A stretch of DNA of 64,000 bases from positions 25,426,501 through 25,490,500 of the forward strand of contig NC_068561.1 of the NCBI RefSeq assembly GCF_022201045.2, written 5' to 3'. Numbering within the stretch: position 1 is the stretch's first letter; every line of letters starts with the position of its first letter. Position numbers and translations under genes: made by a program. This document shows positions 1-13,358 of this stretch, piece after piece. Under the pieces are notes generated by a model. The model had not been told where the DNA came from and ran no database searches. It saw nothing but the letters and a program-made list of their open reading frames with translations. This DNA is from Citrus sinensis (taxonomy: Eukaryota; Streptophyta; Magnoliopsida; Sapindales; Rutaceae).

Positions 1-629
1 CTTTTACTTCTTTCTCCATTACCATCCTTTTTGACGCAGGGGAATAAAAAAAACCACTAAAAATCCATCTTCTCTTATCGGTTTCCACAGATCTAATGAT
101 TATTAACTTCAGTGTTGCTTCTGCTTGGCATAATCGCAGGCCATATATTTCAGATTGGACAAGATCGAATAATTGGCATCAGTTGCAAGAACTGAGTGCA
201 TGTCCCTAGTCCAGTACGGTTGTCATTTGCGTTTCTTCTGCTACTTCAACTGAGATTAATGGAAGTCGAATGTTGAAACCGAAGCAAGCGGACCTAAGTC
301 TGAGTCTACGGCCACGAGTTCCGACGACCAAAGGGGCAAACGGACAGAATCTCACTTTCATTGTCTATGTTGTACTTAACAAACCAAAACAAAATCATTA
401 AAAATTCAACACTTTTGAATGATTCTCAAAATTAACTACTTAATTTTAATAAACCAAGAACCGGTAATTGATTTCTCTTCAAAATTTAAGTAATCAATAT
501 CAAGCAGACTAAATAATATAAAAGAACGTTCAACTCTCTCAGTACCACATCATTGATCATAATCACACCAAAATTTCTCTATCCCACGTTCTACAGTTGA
601 AAAAGGATTAGCTTTTATTTTCCCATTTT
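1..629. other. 3' flank of eL34, no other gene seen
   Basis: This stretch holds the 3' UTR and downstream flank of the eL34 gene, which lies on the minus strand. I see no convincing reading frame, RNA gene or repeat in it. A neighbouring transcription unit could begin off the left edge. Confidence 0.5.
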
Positions 630-1863
<1,234 letters not shown>

Positions 1864-2537
1864 TTTAGTCTCTTTTCTTTTAATGAGATTTTAAAAAAAA
1901 AAATCACTTTCGTGGGATATAGAGGTGGAAGAAGAAGAGCTTTATGGGCTGTGAGGGATTTGAGAGTTGAAAAAACCTAGATCGAATGGCTGTGATTTTA
2001 GGTTCTGTTTACCAACGGTTGGGATTGACTACATGCAGGTTGCTATTTGTGGACGTGTGAATAGAATAATTAGTTGGGCTTCATTTCGGGCCTAGGATTC
2101 TAGGATTTGGTCCATTTGGAATCAATTTTTAAATTCTAAAACATTTTCGTGCTTGATGGTTGTAATTGTTGTTTTACAATTTACAAGAACCTTCATTAAT
2201 GCAAGTGAAGTGAAATTTGAATCCTATTAAATCTCAACGTCTTGTATTATTCTAAAAGAATTTAGTAGTTGGCAGAACTCACAGTCTAGCACTAGGCACT
2301 AGCACCCACAATTGCTTTTTACTTCAGCTAAGTCCAATTAATTTGATGTTAAAACTTTGTTTGAACAGATTTCTAATAATTTCAAGAAGGGTACTTAATG
2401 AATTTTCAAATTTAAAAAAGAAAACCGTTTGAAATAGAGAAAAAGTAAGAACGTTTTTAACTCATGGGTTGTGTAGGATGTTATTTAAAAAATAAAAGAT
2501 ATGATTAAATAAAGGAAGAAGAAAAATTCATTAGCCT
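1864..2537. promoter_or_regulatory. eL34 promoter region and spacer
   Basis: Holds the 5' UTR and promoter of eL34 (minus strand), including site II-like motifs TTGGGCT (2074-2080) and GGGCCTA (2088-2094). The remainder up to the tRNA gene is AT-rich without a recognisable gene. The motif match is visible; its role is inferred from the known promoters of this gene class. Confidence 0.45.
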
Positions 2538-2618
2538 GTCAAGATGGCCGAGTTGGTCTAAGGCGCCAGTTTCAGGTACTGGTCCGAAAGGGCATGGGTT
2601 CGAATCCCATTCTTGACA
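2538..2618 (+). tRNA. trnL-CAG: tRNA-Leu (anticodon CAG)
   Basis: Full cloverleaf, 81 nt without intron. The acceptor arms GTCAAGA (2538-2544) and TCTTGAC (2611-2617) pair over seven bases, followed by discriminator A. The anticodon stem CCAGT/ACTGG encloses the loop TTCAGGT, placing CAG at positions 34-36. The T arm is ATGGG-TTCGAAT-CCCAT. The variable arm (TCCGAAAGGGC) can form a short hairpin, as expected for a class II tRNA. Internal A box (TGGCCGAGTTGG) and B box (GGTTCGAATCC) are intact, and a run of eight T lies just downstream. It looks like a functional nuclear gene decoding CUG. Confidence 0.96.
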
Positions 2619-2632
2619 TATTATGTATACGC

Positions 2633-2640
2633 TTTTTTTT
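2633..2640 (+). terminator. RNA polymerase III terminator of tRNA-Leu
   Basis: Run of eight T starting 15 bases after the tRNA discriminator base, the standard Pol III stop signal. Confidence 0.85.
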
Positions 2641-2745
2641 CCTTTAATAAAAATATAAAATATTGCAAGCCATAGTTTCTCTGAAACATCTCTATTTAAA
2701 GAAGCATAGATCTACAATGACACAGCCAATATGTACCGTACCAAT

Positions 2746-5704
2746 TTAACAAGGAAAAAGCAAAAATGCTGGCTCTACATGTATTCTTCGACTAATAAAA
2801 TTAATCTTATCCAATTTATTTCGACACCAAAGCAGCTGATCCGTCGTTAATTTTGTCATATTCAGAACTCTTGCCACTAATTTCATATCAACTTGAGAGA
2901 AGAAGTAAAGCACTTGATCTGAATTCTCCTGCTGCTTCTGAAATTTCCTCAGTATGCAGTTCCCACTTCTCAATATTTCCTTGAGCTTTTTCTCCTTCTG
3001 CAATTCCAAATAAAAATGATAAATTAAACTATAATGTGACATCATATATAGTTTAGTACTTCGCTTAAATGAAAAATTATGTACCTTTTGAAGACTGGTT
3101 CTAACTTCTGCTAAAAGCCCTAAATCTAAAGCATCTTGTGGCTCGATTTGAGTCCCTTTTCGACTCTTTTGGATCATGATGTTAGCATCTTTATCAACAC
3201 GAACGAACCTCCAAAATATTCGTATTGATTCTTCCATGATTTCAACTAGCATATCGCTTGTGATTGCATACTCATCTTTCATCTTCATTCTTGCTTTCTT
3301 GTCCTTTTTGCTGTCTTCTGCAACAGAAACGACAGGCTTTGCATCAGTCAAACGTTTGTTTTGCTGCTATAATATTAATACATCAAAAAATGTTACCCAT
3401 TATGTTGTGTTGTGTGTTCCCCACCTCTTATGACTGGAACTTGAAGAAGATTACGGAGCACACATCGGTTCTTAATGTAATTTTCAACTCTGGGTCCTTC
3501 AAATGGTTCATTTTCGATGAATCTTTGCATGAGGACTTGAAACTGTTGGAATTCTCCAGCAACTTCATTGTACCGGCATATTCCATAAGGGTCTGATTCC
3601 CACAGCTCCAAGGATTTTTCATATTGCCAGTGAAGAATTTCCCAAGAGAGACACAATTGTCCCACATAGACTACTTCTAAATCACTATGCAACTCTCTAA
3701 TGAACTGCTTCATTGGGTCAAATTCGGACTTTTTCCGTTTGCTTAGAAGAAAATTCTGGGAAAGAACAGATGTGACCCCTGGAGGTGAAAATTTGAGGCC
3801 CGAAATTGATTGAAGTGGGTCCTTTGACTGGAGAAAGCCTGTAGATTGAACGTAGAACACATGCATCAGAGGTTTCAGAGTTCTTTTCCCGTGCAAATGT
3901 CCGCACATTTTAAAGGAACAAATTTTCAATGTGATTCAATCAAATGAAACTACATAAAGAGAAATTTTGCAAGTGACCACCATGAATCAATTATAGCCCA
4001 AAAAGTCAGCTCACTCAAATCAGATCACGCACATAGCCTTTTTCACGTTGCTTTCTAACATTAAAAGAACTTTTGAAAATATATAAAATATTTATTTTTA
4101 TTTCAATGAAGCACTAAACACTAGTGCAGGATTTAGGTAAAGCAATGCCAAAATAAGATACGTGTGTTGTTAAATAATAAGGTGAGGGCCTAAGTTGAAA
4201 GTAAAAAGTTGGTTGGGTGACATTAAGTAGCATGCAAATGAACCTTCAACTAACTAAATTAATTAGATCTATAAGCAGTACCCTTATTATATTATTTAAC
4301 TTGCAAAGACTAATTTAAACAGCATTAAATAAATAAATAAATAAAAGAAAAATAGAGGCATACCCTTAAATCATTTAAATTAAATAGTATATGCAATAAT
4401 TAAGGATTCTGCAGCAAGGGAAGCAACTGACCTATTGTGTACATCTTCTGGTAATTCAAGATGTCGAATTTTCGCATACGTTCCCGGTAACTCTTGTAGA
4501 ATTTGTGAAGCTCGCCCATTGTATCCTCATGCTGAAACTTTTCATCAATCTTCCAAGGCTTCAAATCTTCTGTTATTTTTGGTGACTCAGATTCTTCTAA
4601 AATAGTGGGAAGTCCTATGGCCCTTGCCTTTTTAAGCTCCATCTTTAGCTGGTCTATCAAATCTTGATGCTCCCATAAAGTTTCCAATCCATTTGAATCC
4701 TCAGAATCCAAATGCATCTTGGAGTCATTATTACAATTTTTCACACTACTTGTTGCTTCATCATTGTCTTTGCGGCCAAATTCTTGAGTAGTTTTTGAAA
4801 AGTTTACATTGGACTCTTCCAATTCTTCAAGCTCTTCCATTATATCAGTATCACAAGCTTCATCATCAAATTCATTCGATTTTACATTCTCTGATGCTTC
4901 TGCAAAATCTGTATCCGACAAAAACCCTTCACTTGTTGAACCAACAAATTGACTTGTGAACAAGTCCTCATTGCTAGAAGCAATCGAACCCGAGTCAGAA
5001 TCTTTAGCTATGAAGTCATTTTCTGAAAGAAACCCAGTATCCCCTAAAGCATCTTCACAATTTTGCTCATCCTCCTCCTCCTCTTTTTTGCATACATTAT
5101 CTTTGCAATTCTCTCGTTCATCTTCAGAGTGCTGATTAGCAAAAGAATCAAATCTTGCACCGGCACATAACTCTTTCACAGTAAAGCTCACATCTTTTGG
5201 TTCCTCAAAGAAGCTACTTGAGTAATTATCAGACTTGAACTCATACTTGCTAGTGCTTGTAGATGGGATAAAATCGAAATTCCCCTTGTCGCTTTTACTA
5301 AATTCTTCGTAAGTCTGAAACTTGAACTTGAAAAAGAACTTTGGAGTATCTTCTTCTTCGCCGTTCTCAGTACCATGAAACTCGACAGAATCACTTTTTG
5401 CTTCATCCAATTCAGGTTCGGGCTTAATTGAAGTAGAAGCTGCCAAACAATTTGAGTTTTTCTTTTCCGAATTCTCATCCCCTTGAGCTCTGAAGAAACA
5501 AATTATTCAATGAAATAGAATTAAAAATTTCTAGTTATTGAACTCAAAAACAGTAATGATAAGAATAGCTCTAGCTTTTGAGTACCTGAAGAAGAACTTG
5601 TTGAAGAGACCAAACAGAGCAAGAAACAGAGATGAGGCATAAACCCAGAAAGAGCAACCTATAAGAACCAATTTTTGGGACACAAATCCATTAGCAGGAC
5701 TCAT
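2746..5704 (-). CDS. DUF1666 family membrane-anchored protein
   Basis: Plant-specific protein of unknown function. Five exons on the minus strand: 5586-5704, 4432-5489, 3425-3838, 3085-3317 and 2746-2997. All introns are GT-AG and every phase closes, giving 691 residues. Residues 11-38 form one hydrophobic segment (LVLIGCSFWVYASSLFLALF at its core), probably a membrane anchor or signal anchor. A long acidic, serine-rich, probably disordered region follows in exon 2. The conserved DUF1666-type part starts near RMRKFDILNYQKMYTIGFLQ, across the exon 2/3 junction, and includes ELHSDLEVVYVGQLCLSWEI and the tryptophan/leucine-rich C-terminal helices (RIFWRFVRVDKDAN, DQLLWCRNKLDKINF). The family name is from recall of this motif order; molecular role is unknown. 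It lies downstream of and parallel to eL34, with only the tRNA between. Confidence 0.88.
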
Positions 5705-8700
5705 TTTCAAAAATCCAACTGCTTTTTCGAGCTAAAACAAACTTTTTTGAAGCAACAAATATAACCCATCAGTCACTTTATTTATTCATTCTGAAGCAAA
5801 AAACAGAGCAGTTCATGAAACTTTTGATTCCCACGTTGAATTTTCCATGCAAGAATGGACTTTTCACCTGTTAAAAAACCAAAAGAAAAATAAGCCAAAA
5901 TTCGAAGACTTAAAATCAAATAAGATTTAAAGAAGTTGAAATCCGACCTAATTAAGGAGAATGATTGTTAAAGCTAAAATTGAGGAAAGAAAAGAACTTG
6001 TCAGCTACTGAGCTTTGATTTGAGCTAATCTCAGGGTTGCTTAAATCACCGGAAATTCTGAGAAGCCGTTAACGTTATCTCATTAGATTTTGTTCTGTTG
6101 AAGGGTCTCGTTCAGTCTCGTATAATTTGTAGTATTCAAAGATTTTGAGTTCGTGAGGGAAAATATTCTTATATTGGGTTAAACTGAAACTTGACGTTTT
6201 ATACTTGCATATTTATTTATTTATTTATTTGAAGAAAAAATAGTTGAAATTTATGTCGGTGAGAATTTTCAAGTTTCCAAAAAAAAATTCCTGATAAAGG
6301 TGCGTGGGATTACCTGTCAACGTAAGGAAATTGTTAATTAGGTATATTATAAAACAAATTGCACAAATAAAAACAAAATTGGCATGCCAAGAGAAGAAGA
6401 ATTCTTTAGAAAAATCTAACTATAAGGGTTTGATTTTTTCAAAAATAAAAAAAATAATAAATCAAGAAAAATATTTTAGTGATAAAATAAATTCCATTGC
6501 TGCTTTCCGATTCTTCTAATTTGCTTTTGTCTTTGGCATGGGAAAGCAAGCATGAGAAGCCTTTTTGATAGAGCATTATAATGAAAAGCCACTTTGATCA
6601 ATATAGAATTTCAGTGCAGTGCATACAATCGGTGTACCGAAAAATACGTTTCACCTTAATGTCAAAGGCTTTATTTTAATGTTCATTTTAGGGCACCCTC
6701 TATTTTATCTTCTCTATAGCACTGAAATTTTTCTATTTGTGAAAAAATAACCAAAAAAAGCTAGACAATGATATTATTATACGTGGGGTATACTGATGAA
6801 TCTATATTTGCGGCTCACTTCATACAATCATACTTATGTGCATAACCGAACACACATTAAAATAGGTACCTCACATGCTTTTCGTACTCAAAATTTGATT
6901 CTGAAACCTACCTAATCTGTGATCTCATAAAATGTCGCAAGTTTAATTGAAAAAAAAAAAAACTAATCAAATATATACGTACAAGGTTTATTACGGGAAT
7001 GAAGAGACTTGAACCTGGGTAAATGGGACTGCTCCTTAAGCTTAGCTTAGTAAAGAAGAAATTATATAGTTGAGGTTTAAGAAACAAGTTACAGCTGACG
7101 CATGATTATTACATTGACTCGATCTGAGACTATTCAATGCCGACTGGTTTGATCTTTCATCCTAGAAAATTAGTCATTTTCATGCAGATTGACTGGGAAG
7201 GCCACCATGGCTACATGATTTTGAAGTATAATATTTTTAAATTTTTTTTTTTAAAAAAAAAAAAATCCATCTTATCAATAACATATGGATCAAAGAATGT
7301 TCATATCAAATTGAAAATGATGAACTTTTTCAAATGAAAATTGTGGGAAACGTGTGTTTTACAACAACCCCGTTTATTTAATTGAAAGCTGAAAATTTTT
7401 TAATCGAAGGGCAATTCAATTACCATAAAGCAAATATTTTATCTGATATATCTTGGGCCCATAAAAAGATTAGATGAAAAAAGAATAATAATCCACGGAA
7501 ATCATTTAATTAAAATGTAAAGAATCAAATTCAACAACAATTAGATCAGATCGATATTGTGTTTTGATAAAGATAAAGAAAATACGAATAAGAAATAATG
7601 AATGATATTTGGGTCTTAAAATTCGTTCAGCTTAAAATATCCAAACCTCGGGATGACTTTTAATAATAATTTTAATCCTGCGACTGGGAATACAAAACGA
7701 AAGATCGCCGGTGACGTGTAAACCAAAACAAGAAATCAACAACCTAAGTTTCATTTCAACTCCCGATTCATTCAAATAAATGAATAAAATAAATAAAATA
7801 AGCCCCTCAAGAAAGAAAACGAAACACACACAATGCGACAAATTAATAAACAATTTGTATGTATAAAGCATCAAATCTTAAAACCGTGTCGGCTCCACAT
7901 GTAAAAGCAAATTTTTTTTTTTATTTTTTTTATTTTTTGGGAAAAGGGGAAAAAGGAAAAATGGCATGGATGTGAAATGCGTGTATTCAATAATTGATAT
8001 ATGCAACGGCAGACAAAAAAAAAAAAAAAAAACAAATTAAATGAAATAAATAAAGAGGTTTCTTAAGGGTTTTGTGTTCTCACCTCCCCACCAATTTTGA
8101 AGTGACTAGATGAAAAACAGAAACGAAAGCCACAAACCCACTTGGTCTAAAATCAAAATCTTGCCTGTTGTATACATCCCTCCATGCACAAGATCTTGTG
8201 GAAAATAATTAAAAAATTTGACTTGGAGTTCACTTGGAATGCGGCCTAGTAAAACAAAAATAATTGGAATTGAATTGTCGCCAAATCCATCAGATGATAG
8301 AAAATTTGCTCTCTGGATAGATAATCCCTGCGCATGGATTGCGGGTTGTGAGAATGGGGATAAGGCTAAAACTGCGGTCAAGTGAATGATTATGAGTTTG
8401 TGAAGGTGGAACATTGATTGGTGGGGATTAATGAGAACTGAGAAGAGTACAAAAAGCACTTAACGCGAAAGCACTTATTTCAGAATCCATGTTTGTGTGT
8501 AGATAGCAATAATTAATTGTGGGATTGATTATTCCATGTGCGTTATCTCAGTTCTTAACTTTCATTGATTGAGATGGCGAGAAATTACTGTATGTTACTA
8601 TATTTTTTGTCAATTGTATTTTAAAATCTTCTTGTATTAATTCTGTTCATTTGGGGCCATTTTCATTTCAAATTAGGAGTTCAATTTTCACGAGACGCGG

Positions 8701-9225
8701 AACAATTGAAGTACGGAAAACAATACGATTATCCAATGCTACTGCAAAATTGTAACTGTAACCGAATAACTATTATTGGCCCTAGGAGGGTAGTCCAAGA
8801 AATATTGCCTCCCTAAATTAGCCCATATATTCGCTACAAATTAATGGGCTTATAAGGCTTCTTCGATGGATTGGTGTTGAGCCAAGCCTAAAGTTTCACC
8901 ATGGGCTTTAATGGATGGTCTTTGCCCATACTCCCCATTTGGGCTAATATGATATTTTGCAACGCAGAGTCATAAATTTGACAGGTTTGACGGTGTGACT
9001 TCAAATTCCTTTTTTTAATTAGTTAACTCAAAATTTCAAATTTTAAAGAAAGGTATGATTTAAAAGAACTAATTTAAGTTTTGCCACTCTCCTACCTTTT
9101 TAGACGAAATAGTCATTGTGTAGTCGTGTAGATGTGGCGGAACATTTAATATATATATATATATAAGGTCTAGTTCTTTAGCCATAGCCCATAGAGACTT
9201 GTGAGAGCATAGGGTCAGGTATATA

Positions 9226-10349
9226 TGTTACCTTTACGGTAAAGCTTACGTTACATATAATGTAACAAACAACCAATGAATATAGGCCATTGATTTTGAT
9301 ATTCCTTAAATCCAATGGATAAAAATAATTTTAACATAAAACAAAGTACAGGTAAAATAGATGTTTACATAAAATTTTATTTCTGATCATATGTTTACTT
9401 ATTTTTTCAAATAACTCCTCATTGATTTTTTATACTTAAATGATTTTTTCATCCATCTTTTCTACATTTATTTTTAAAACTTCATAAAGTTTTTACAACA
9501 TTTTTATAAAGATTTAAATGATTATTATATTCATAAAGATCCACAAATTTTGAATATATTTTTGCACTTACATTTATGATTTCTTGTCTCTCTTGAGACA
9601 TAAACTAATACATATCATCAATGCCATCACACAGATTTTGTAATCTAAATTTAGTATCATGAATTATAAGAGATATTATATGTAATAAATCTAATGAATT
9701 ATTAAAAAGATGGTACAATGAATAAATTACTAAAGCCTCTAATAAAAAGATTCCAATTCTTTAATCTTATCAATGATTCAAACATGTGGAGAAATAATCA
9801 ATTAAATTGAATGTCACTATATTTATTAAATAAATTAGAAAATCTAAATTTATCTATAAATGATATAGAAATGGTAAACAAAATATTAGAAATTAATAAT
9901 TTCAATGAAAGAATATAAAATAAATTAAAAAGTTAAGAGATCAAGTGATCAACTAAGTAAAGAATTTAATAAAGTTAAACAATTCATAAAAGATTTCAAC
10001 ATTAAAAATCATGATATATTAAACCAAGAGATTATTAATATAATGAATAAAAACTCAATAGATATAAAATTAAACAAGTTAAAGATTCGATTAAATAAAA
10101 TAGAAAAAATTGTTGAGCAATTTGATACTAACTTTGCAATAAATATAAATGAAGAACTTAAAAAAAAATTGAAATATTGCAGCTTGGGTGTAAACAACCT
10201 GGAGTATAAACAACTTAGGGTATAATGTAAAACATTAAAATTTATTGACCTTTTTAATAATTATTATCTTTTCTAAAGGTTTAAAAATTTATAACTGTAA
10301 CATACAGCTAATGTAACATAAGCTTTGCCTACCTTTACCACTAATGTTA
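9226..10349. mobile_element. Candidate decayed element with imperfect terminal inverted repeats
   Basis: A block richer in A/T than its surroundings is bounded by GGTAAAGCTTACGTTACAT (from about 9238) and, inverted, GGCAAAGCTTATGTTACAT (ending near 10328). ATGTTA occurs just outside both ends and could be a 6-bp target duplication. Inside lie short lysine/asparagine/isoleucine-rich reading frames interrupted by stops (for example 10043-10225). No transposase motif can be recognised, so class is open. End positions are approximate. Confidence 0.35.
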
Positions 10350-10872
10350 TTTACGTCTTAAAAGCGATGTTGACAGGATGATCCCCAAAAAATAAGGACC
10401 CTAAACGTTGTGGGGTTTACGAAATCCCCTCCCTTAACTAATAGTTTCATGCTCGTACTTCACAGTGTAATATAAGGACCACAACAGCGTCTCATATTCC
10501 CAGTGATGTGATGCTAATTACAAAAAGAAAGAAAAATTATGCAAAACTCTCTCGAAATGAAAAATCTTGCAATAAGGGGAAAAAAAAAAAACTTGTAACA
10601 AGCACAATTCAAACTATATATATATAAATTTATGCAAACTCTCTCAAAATTTATAGAGATCGAGTTGCTTTGAATGTGCGAGTACGTGTGTGTGATAAAT
10701 TTGCAGGCCCAAGGGAGTAATAAAAGTTCGACTTTTGTGAAATAATGGACTCGAAAATCAGCAATTAAAGCAATATTATAGTAGGTGAGCTAATTTATTT
10801 CCTACACATGGGAAGAGATTTTGTGATATTGTTGCACATGGCTCTTTCAAATTGGGTCTAAGTTTTGTGCCA

Positions 10873-10882
10873 CATGTAGCTG
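10873..10882 (+). repeat. Left 10-bp direct repeat (possible target duplication)
   Basis: CATGTAGCTG, repeated exactly at 11022-11031 on the other side of the hairpin element. Confidence 0.7.
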
Positions 10883-11021
10883 GATCAGGATCCGGTGCTG
10901 ATCTGAGCAAGTCCTGAGCACCGGATCAATGGTCAGCAATTGCTTAGGGTCCACATAAGGCGATTGCTGACCATTGATTCGGTGTTCAGAACTTGCTCAG
11001 ATCAGCACCGGACCCGCTTCT
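10883..11021. mobile_element. 139-bp hairpin MITE, Mutator-type by its 10-bp target duplication
   Basis: Two arms of about 56 bp (10888-10943 and 10960-11015) are inverted copies with only a handful of mismatches, starting GGATCCGGTGCTGATCTGAG and, on the opposite strand, GGGTCCGGTGCTGATCTGAG. They are separated by a 16-nt loop. The identical decamer CATGTAGCTG lies on both sides. The 9-11 bp duplication class is typical of Mutator-like elements; the few bases between decamer and arm are unexplained, so superfamily is tentative. If transcribed, the foldback could feed small-RNA pathways. Confidence 0.75.
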
Positions 11022-11502
11022 CATGTAGCTGTCCTTGCCACCCAATCCATGCCAAATGCTTAAACTGATGCGAAATAGTTTTTGATGAACCAAAGCAAAT
11101 ATGACTCTCTCTCTTTTTATCCCCCACTTTCTGAAATGTCACAGCAACTAACATTTTTGCTTCATTGAATGATAAGTCAATCATATGATTCAAGCAAAAA
11201 TGTGGCAGCAGTATATCTAATAGTGTATGGCCGAAGGGAAAAAAAAACATAAATTCATAATACATATAGTGATGATCTAATTTAAGATTTTAGACCTTAT
11301 TAAAATTCAAAAAAGTTATTATAATTTATCTCTGTATATATATAAGATAGTGTTAACTAGAGTATTTAAAAAGAGAGAAGCATTATGTTTTGTTGCTTCT
11401 TTGTATTAAAAGCCACATAGGAAATGCAAAGAGCGACAAGATGAATGACGTTGAAGAAGATCGAAGGTTCTTAAAATTGCACGAAAAAAAAAAAAAGAAA
11501 AA

Positions 11503-11566
11503 AAATCTAACAATCGTGCATGTGTGTGTGTGTGTGTGTGTATTACTTGCGTACGATTGTTAGATT
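11503..11566. repeat. (TG)n microsatellite inside a 14-bp inverted repeat
   Basis: AATCTAACAATCGT (11503-11516) and its perfect inverse ACGATTGTTAGATT (11553-11566) flank a TG run of about 11 units (from about 11519). Confidence 0.7.
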
Positions 11567-13205
11567 ATCAACGAATATGGTAATTGGGAACTCAAAAAAA
11601 AAAAAATCGATAACCTTCTCTGACTAAAAGATTCCATAACGCATTTTGCTTCTACCATTAATGGGTAATTTTATCTCAAAATTAATTGGGACCACGATTC
11701 ATTAATTAGCCGGTTGGCTTTAGACATTAGAAGAAAAGACAAGCTTTCACCCATTAACCTATCATTTTCATTATTGATTTCGATGGATCATTAAGTGACG
11801 GGTCCAAAATCATTATGATCGATGGCATGGCTATCACATTCAAGTGCATCAGCCTTGGCCCTCTCCCTCTCTCGCATTATATGACATAATATAATGAGCG
11901 TCCCATTCAGTTAAGTCAATATTTAATCTGTGATCTTCTAATATCAAACAATGAAGTTGCTCTCCTCATATCTTACAAAAACGTCCGAGAGAGTTAAAAA
12001 TGCGAAATGCCAGTATATGTATAAGAACATGTAAATTATAATAATAATAATAATAATAACTGATGTGAATGTTTCATCTAACACAACGATTATTATAGAT
12101 GACGGTCACATGAATGTTTACTAGAGGAACCGAAAAATTAAGTTATTAATTTGAAATTTAGGCAATCCTTAGGTTATCTTGTTATATAAAATCACTCAAT
12201 CAGCTATATCCTCACCTTTTTGAGAGAATTAAAATTCTTAATTTTCTTGTAAAAGAGAGTTTCACTTTCAATATGTTATTAAAACTTGCTGCAACCTAAT
12301 GTTAACGTTGTCCAAGTGATTTCGATCAGAAAAAAAAAAATAAAAAAAATCATGCATGTAGTTCATCAAATGATACATCTATTTCAGAAATTTCTCTGTG
12401 TCCCTACTTGATAAGCAGTACATGTGCAGAAGTGATTCTAAAAAGCTTCTAAACTAAGTTCTGTTTAATATTCATGGCAATATACGGTAGCTGATCCAAC
12501 GTCAAGATCACACACCATAATCGTATACAGTCGGCCAAGCTTTAATTATCACTTTGAGAAACATGAGGGACACAAATTTCGGCTATGACATGCATGCTTG
12601 GTCATCTTCTACGTATATTTATTTATACATATGTTATGCACGCATGGTGCATGATCATCTTCTGATCAAAATAATGGGTCATCAGCTATAAAACTTTACG
12701 AATTCACCTCAATTCCATCGCCAAAATCATCATCAATTCCATCATCTTTTCAATTTCGATATATACTCTCTTACACGAACCACGAAGTTTGAATAAGCGT
12801 AAATCATATGCAAGAAACTAGTAACCAGACTCAAGGGTCAGCTTCGTTTTCAATGCTTTTTTAAAAAAAAAAAAGAAAAAAAAAACCCTCAACAAGTCGT
12901 ACTCATGATTTTTACATACATACATTGGTTTTAGAGTATTATTAAAAGCAGACTTTAGGGTTTCCCATGCCGTGAGAAGCCAATTTAAAACCCCTCATTC
13001 AATTCCACGCGGTTTTGTGATGCTGCAGAAGAAAGAAAGTAATACCAGTAATAACTCATAATAATAATATTAATTTTAATAGTAATAGTAAAAGCAACAC
13101 TACTGCCATTTGCCACACAGCTTGACTTTGGCCCTTGAGTTAATGCATTTGCTGTCATCTTTTTGACTCTTTGCCTTTGCTGCACATCACTACAATATAT
13201 CCTTT

Positions 13206-13216
13206 TCTATATATGC
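13206..13216 (+). promoter_or_regulatory. TATA box of the MYB gene
   Basis: TCTATATATGC lies 143-153 bases before the MYB start codon, leaving room for a leader of about 115 nt that contains a GAA repeat (13316-13333). Confidence 0.5.
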
Positions 13217-13358
13217 TCACCAAGCAGACTCTTGCCTTAGACTCCTGTCTTTGCATTTCTCAATAACATAAAAAAAAAAAAAAAAGATAACAAATTAATA
13301 ATAAAGAGCTTGTGAGAAGAAGAAGAAGAAGAAGCCGAAGCACTTTAACAAATTTGAT

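Larger units (their letters stand above)
5705..13358. other. Long AT-rich spacer with small transposons
   Basis: No gene I can support in about 7.6 kb. It contains the DUF1666 promoter (to about 6.2 kb), a candidate decayed element (9226-10349), a hairpin MITE (10883-11021), a TG microsatellite inside an inverted repeat (11503-11566) and, at its right end, the MYB promoter. The minus-strand reading frame at 8106-8459 (117 codons) has no recognisable family and is not called as a gene. Confidence 0.6.
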
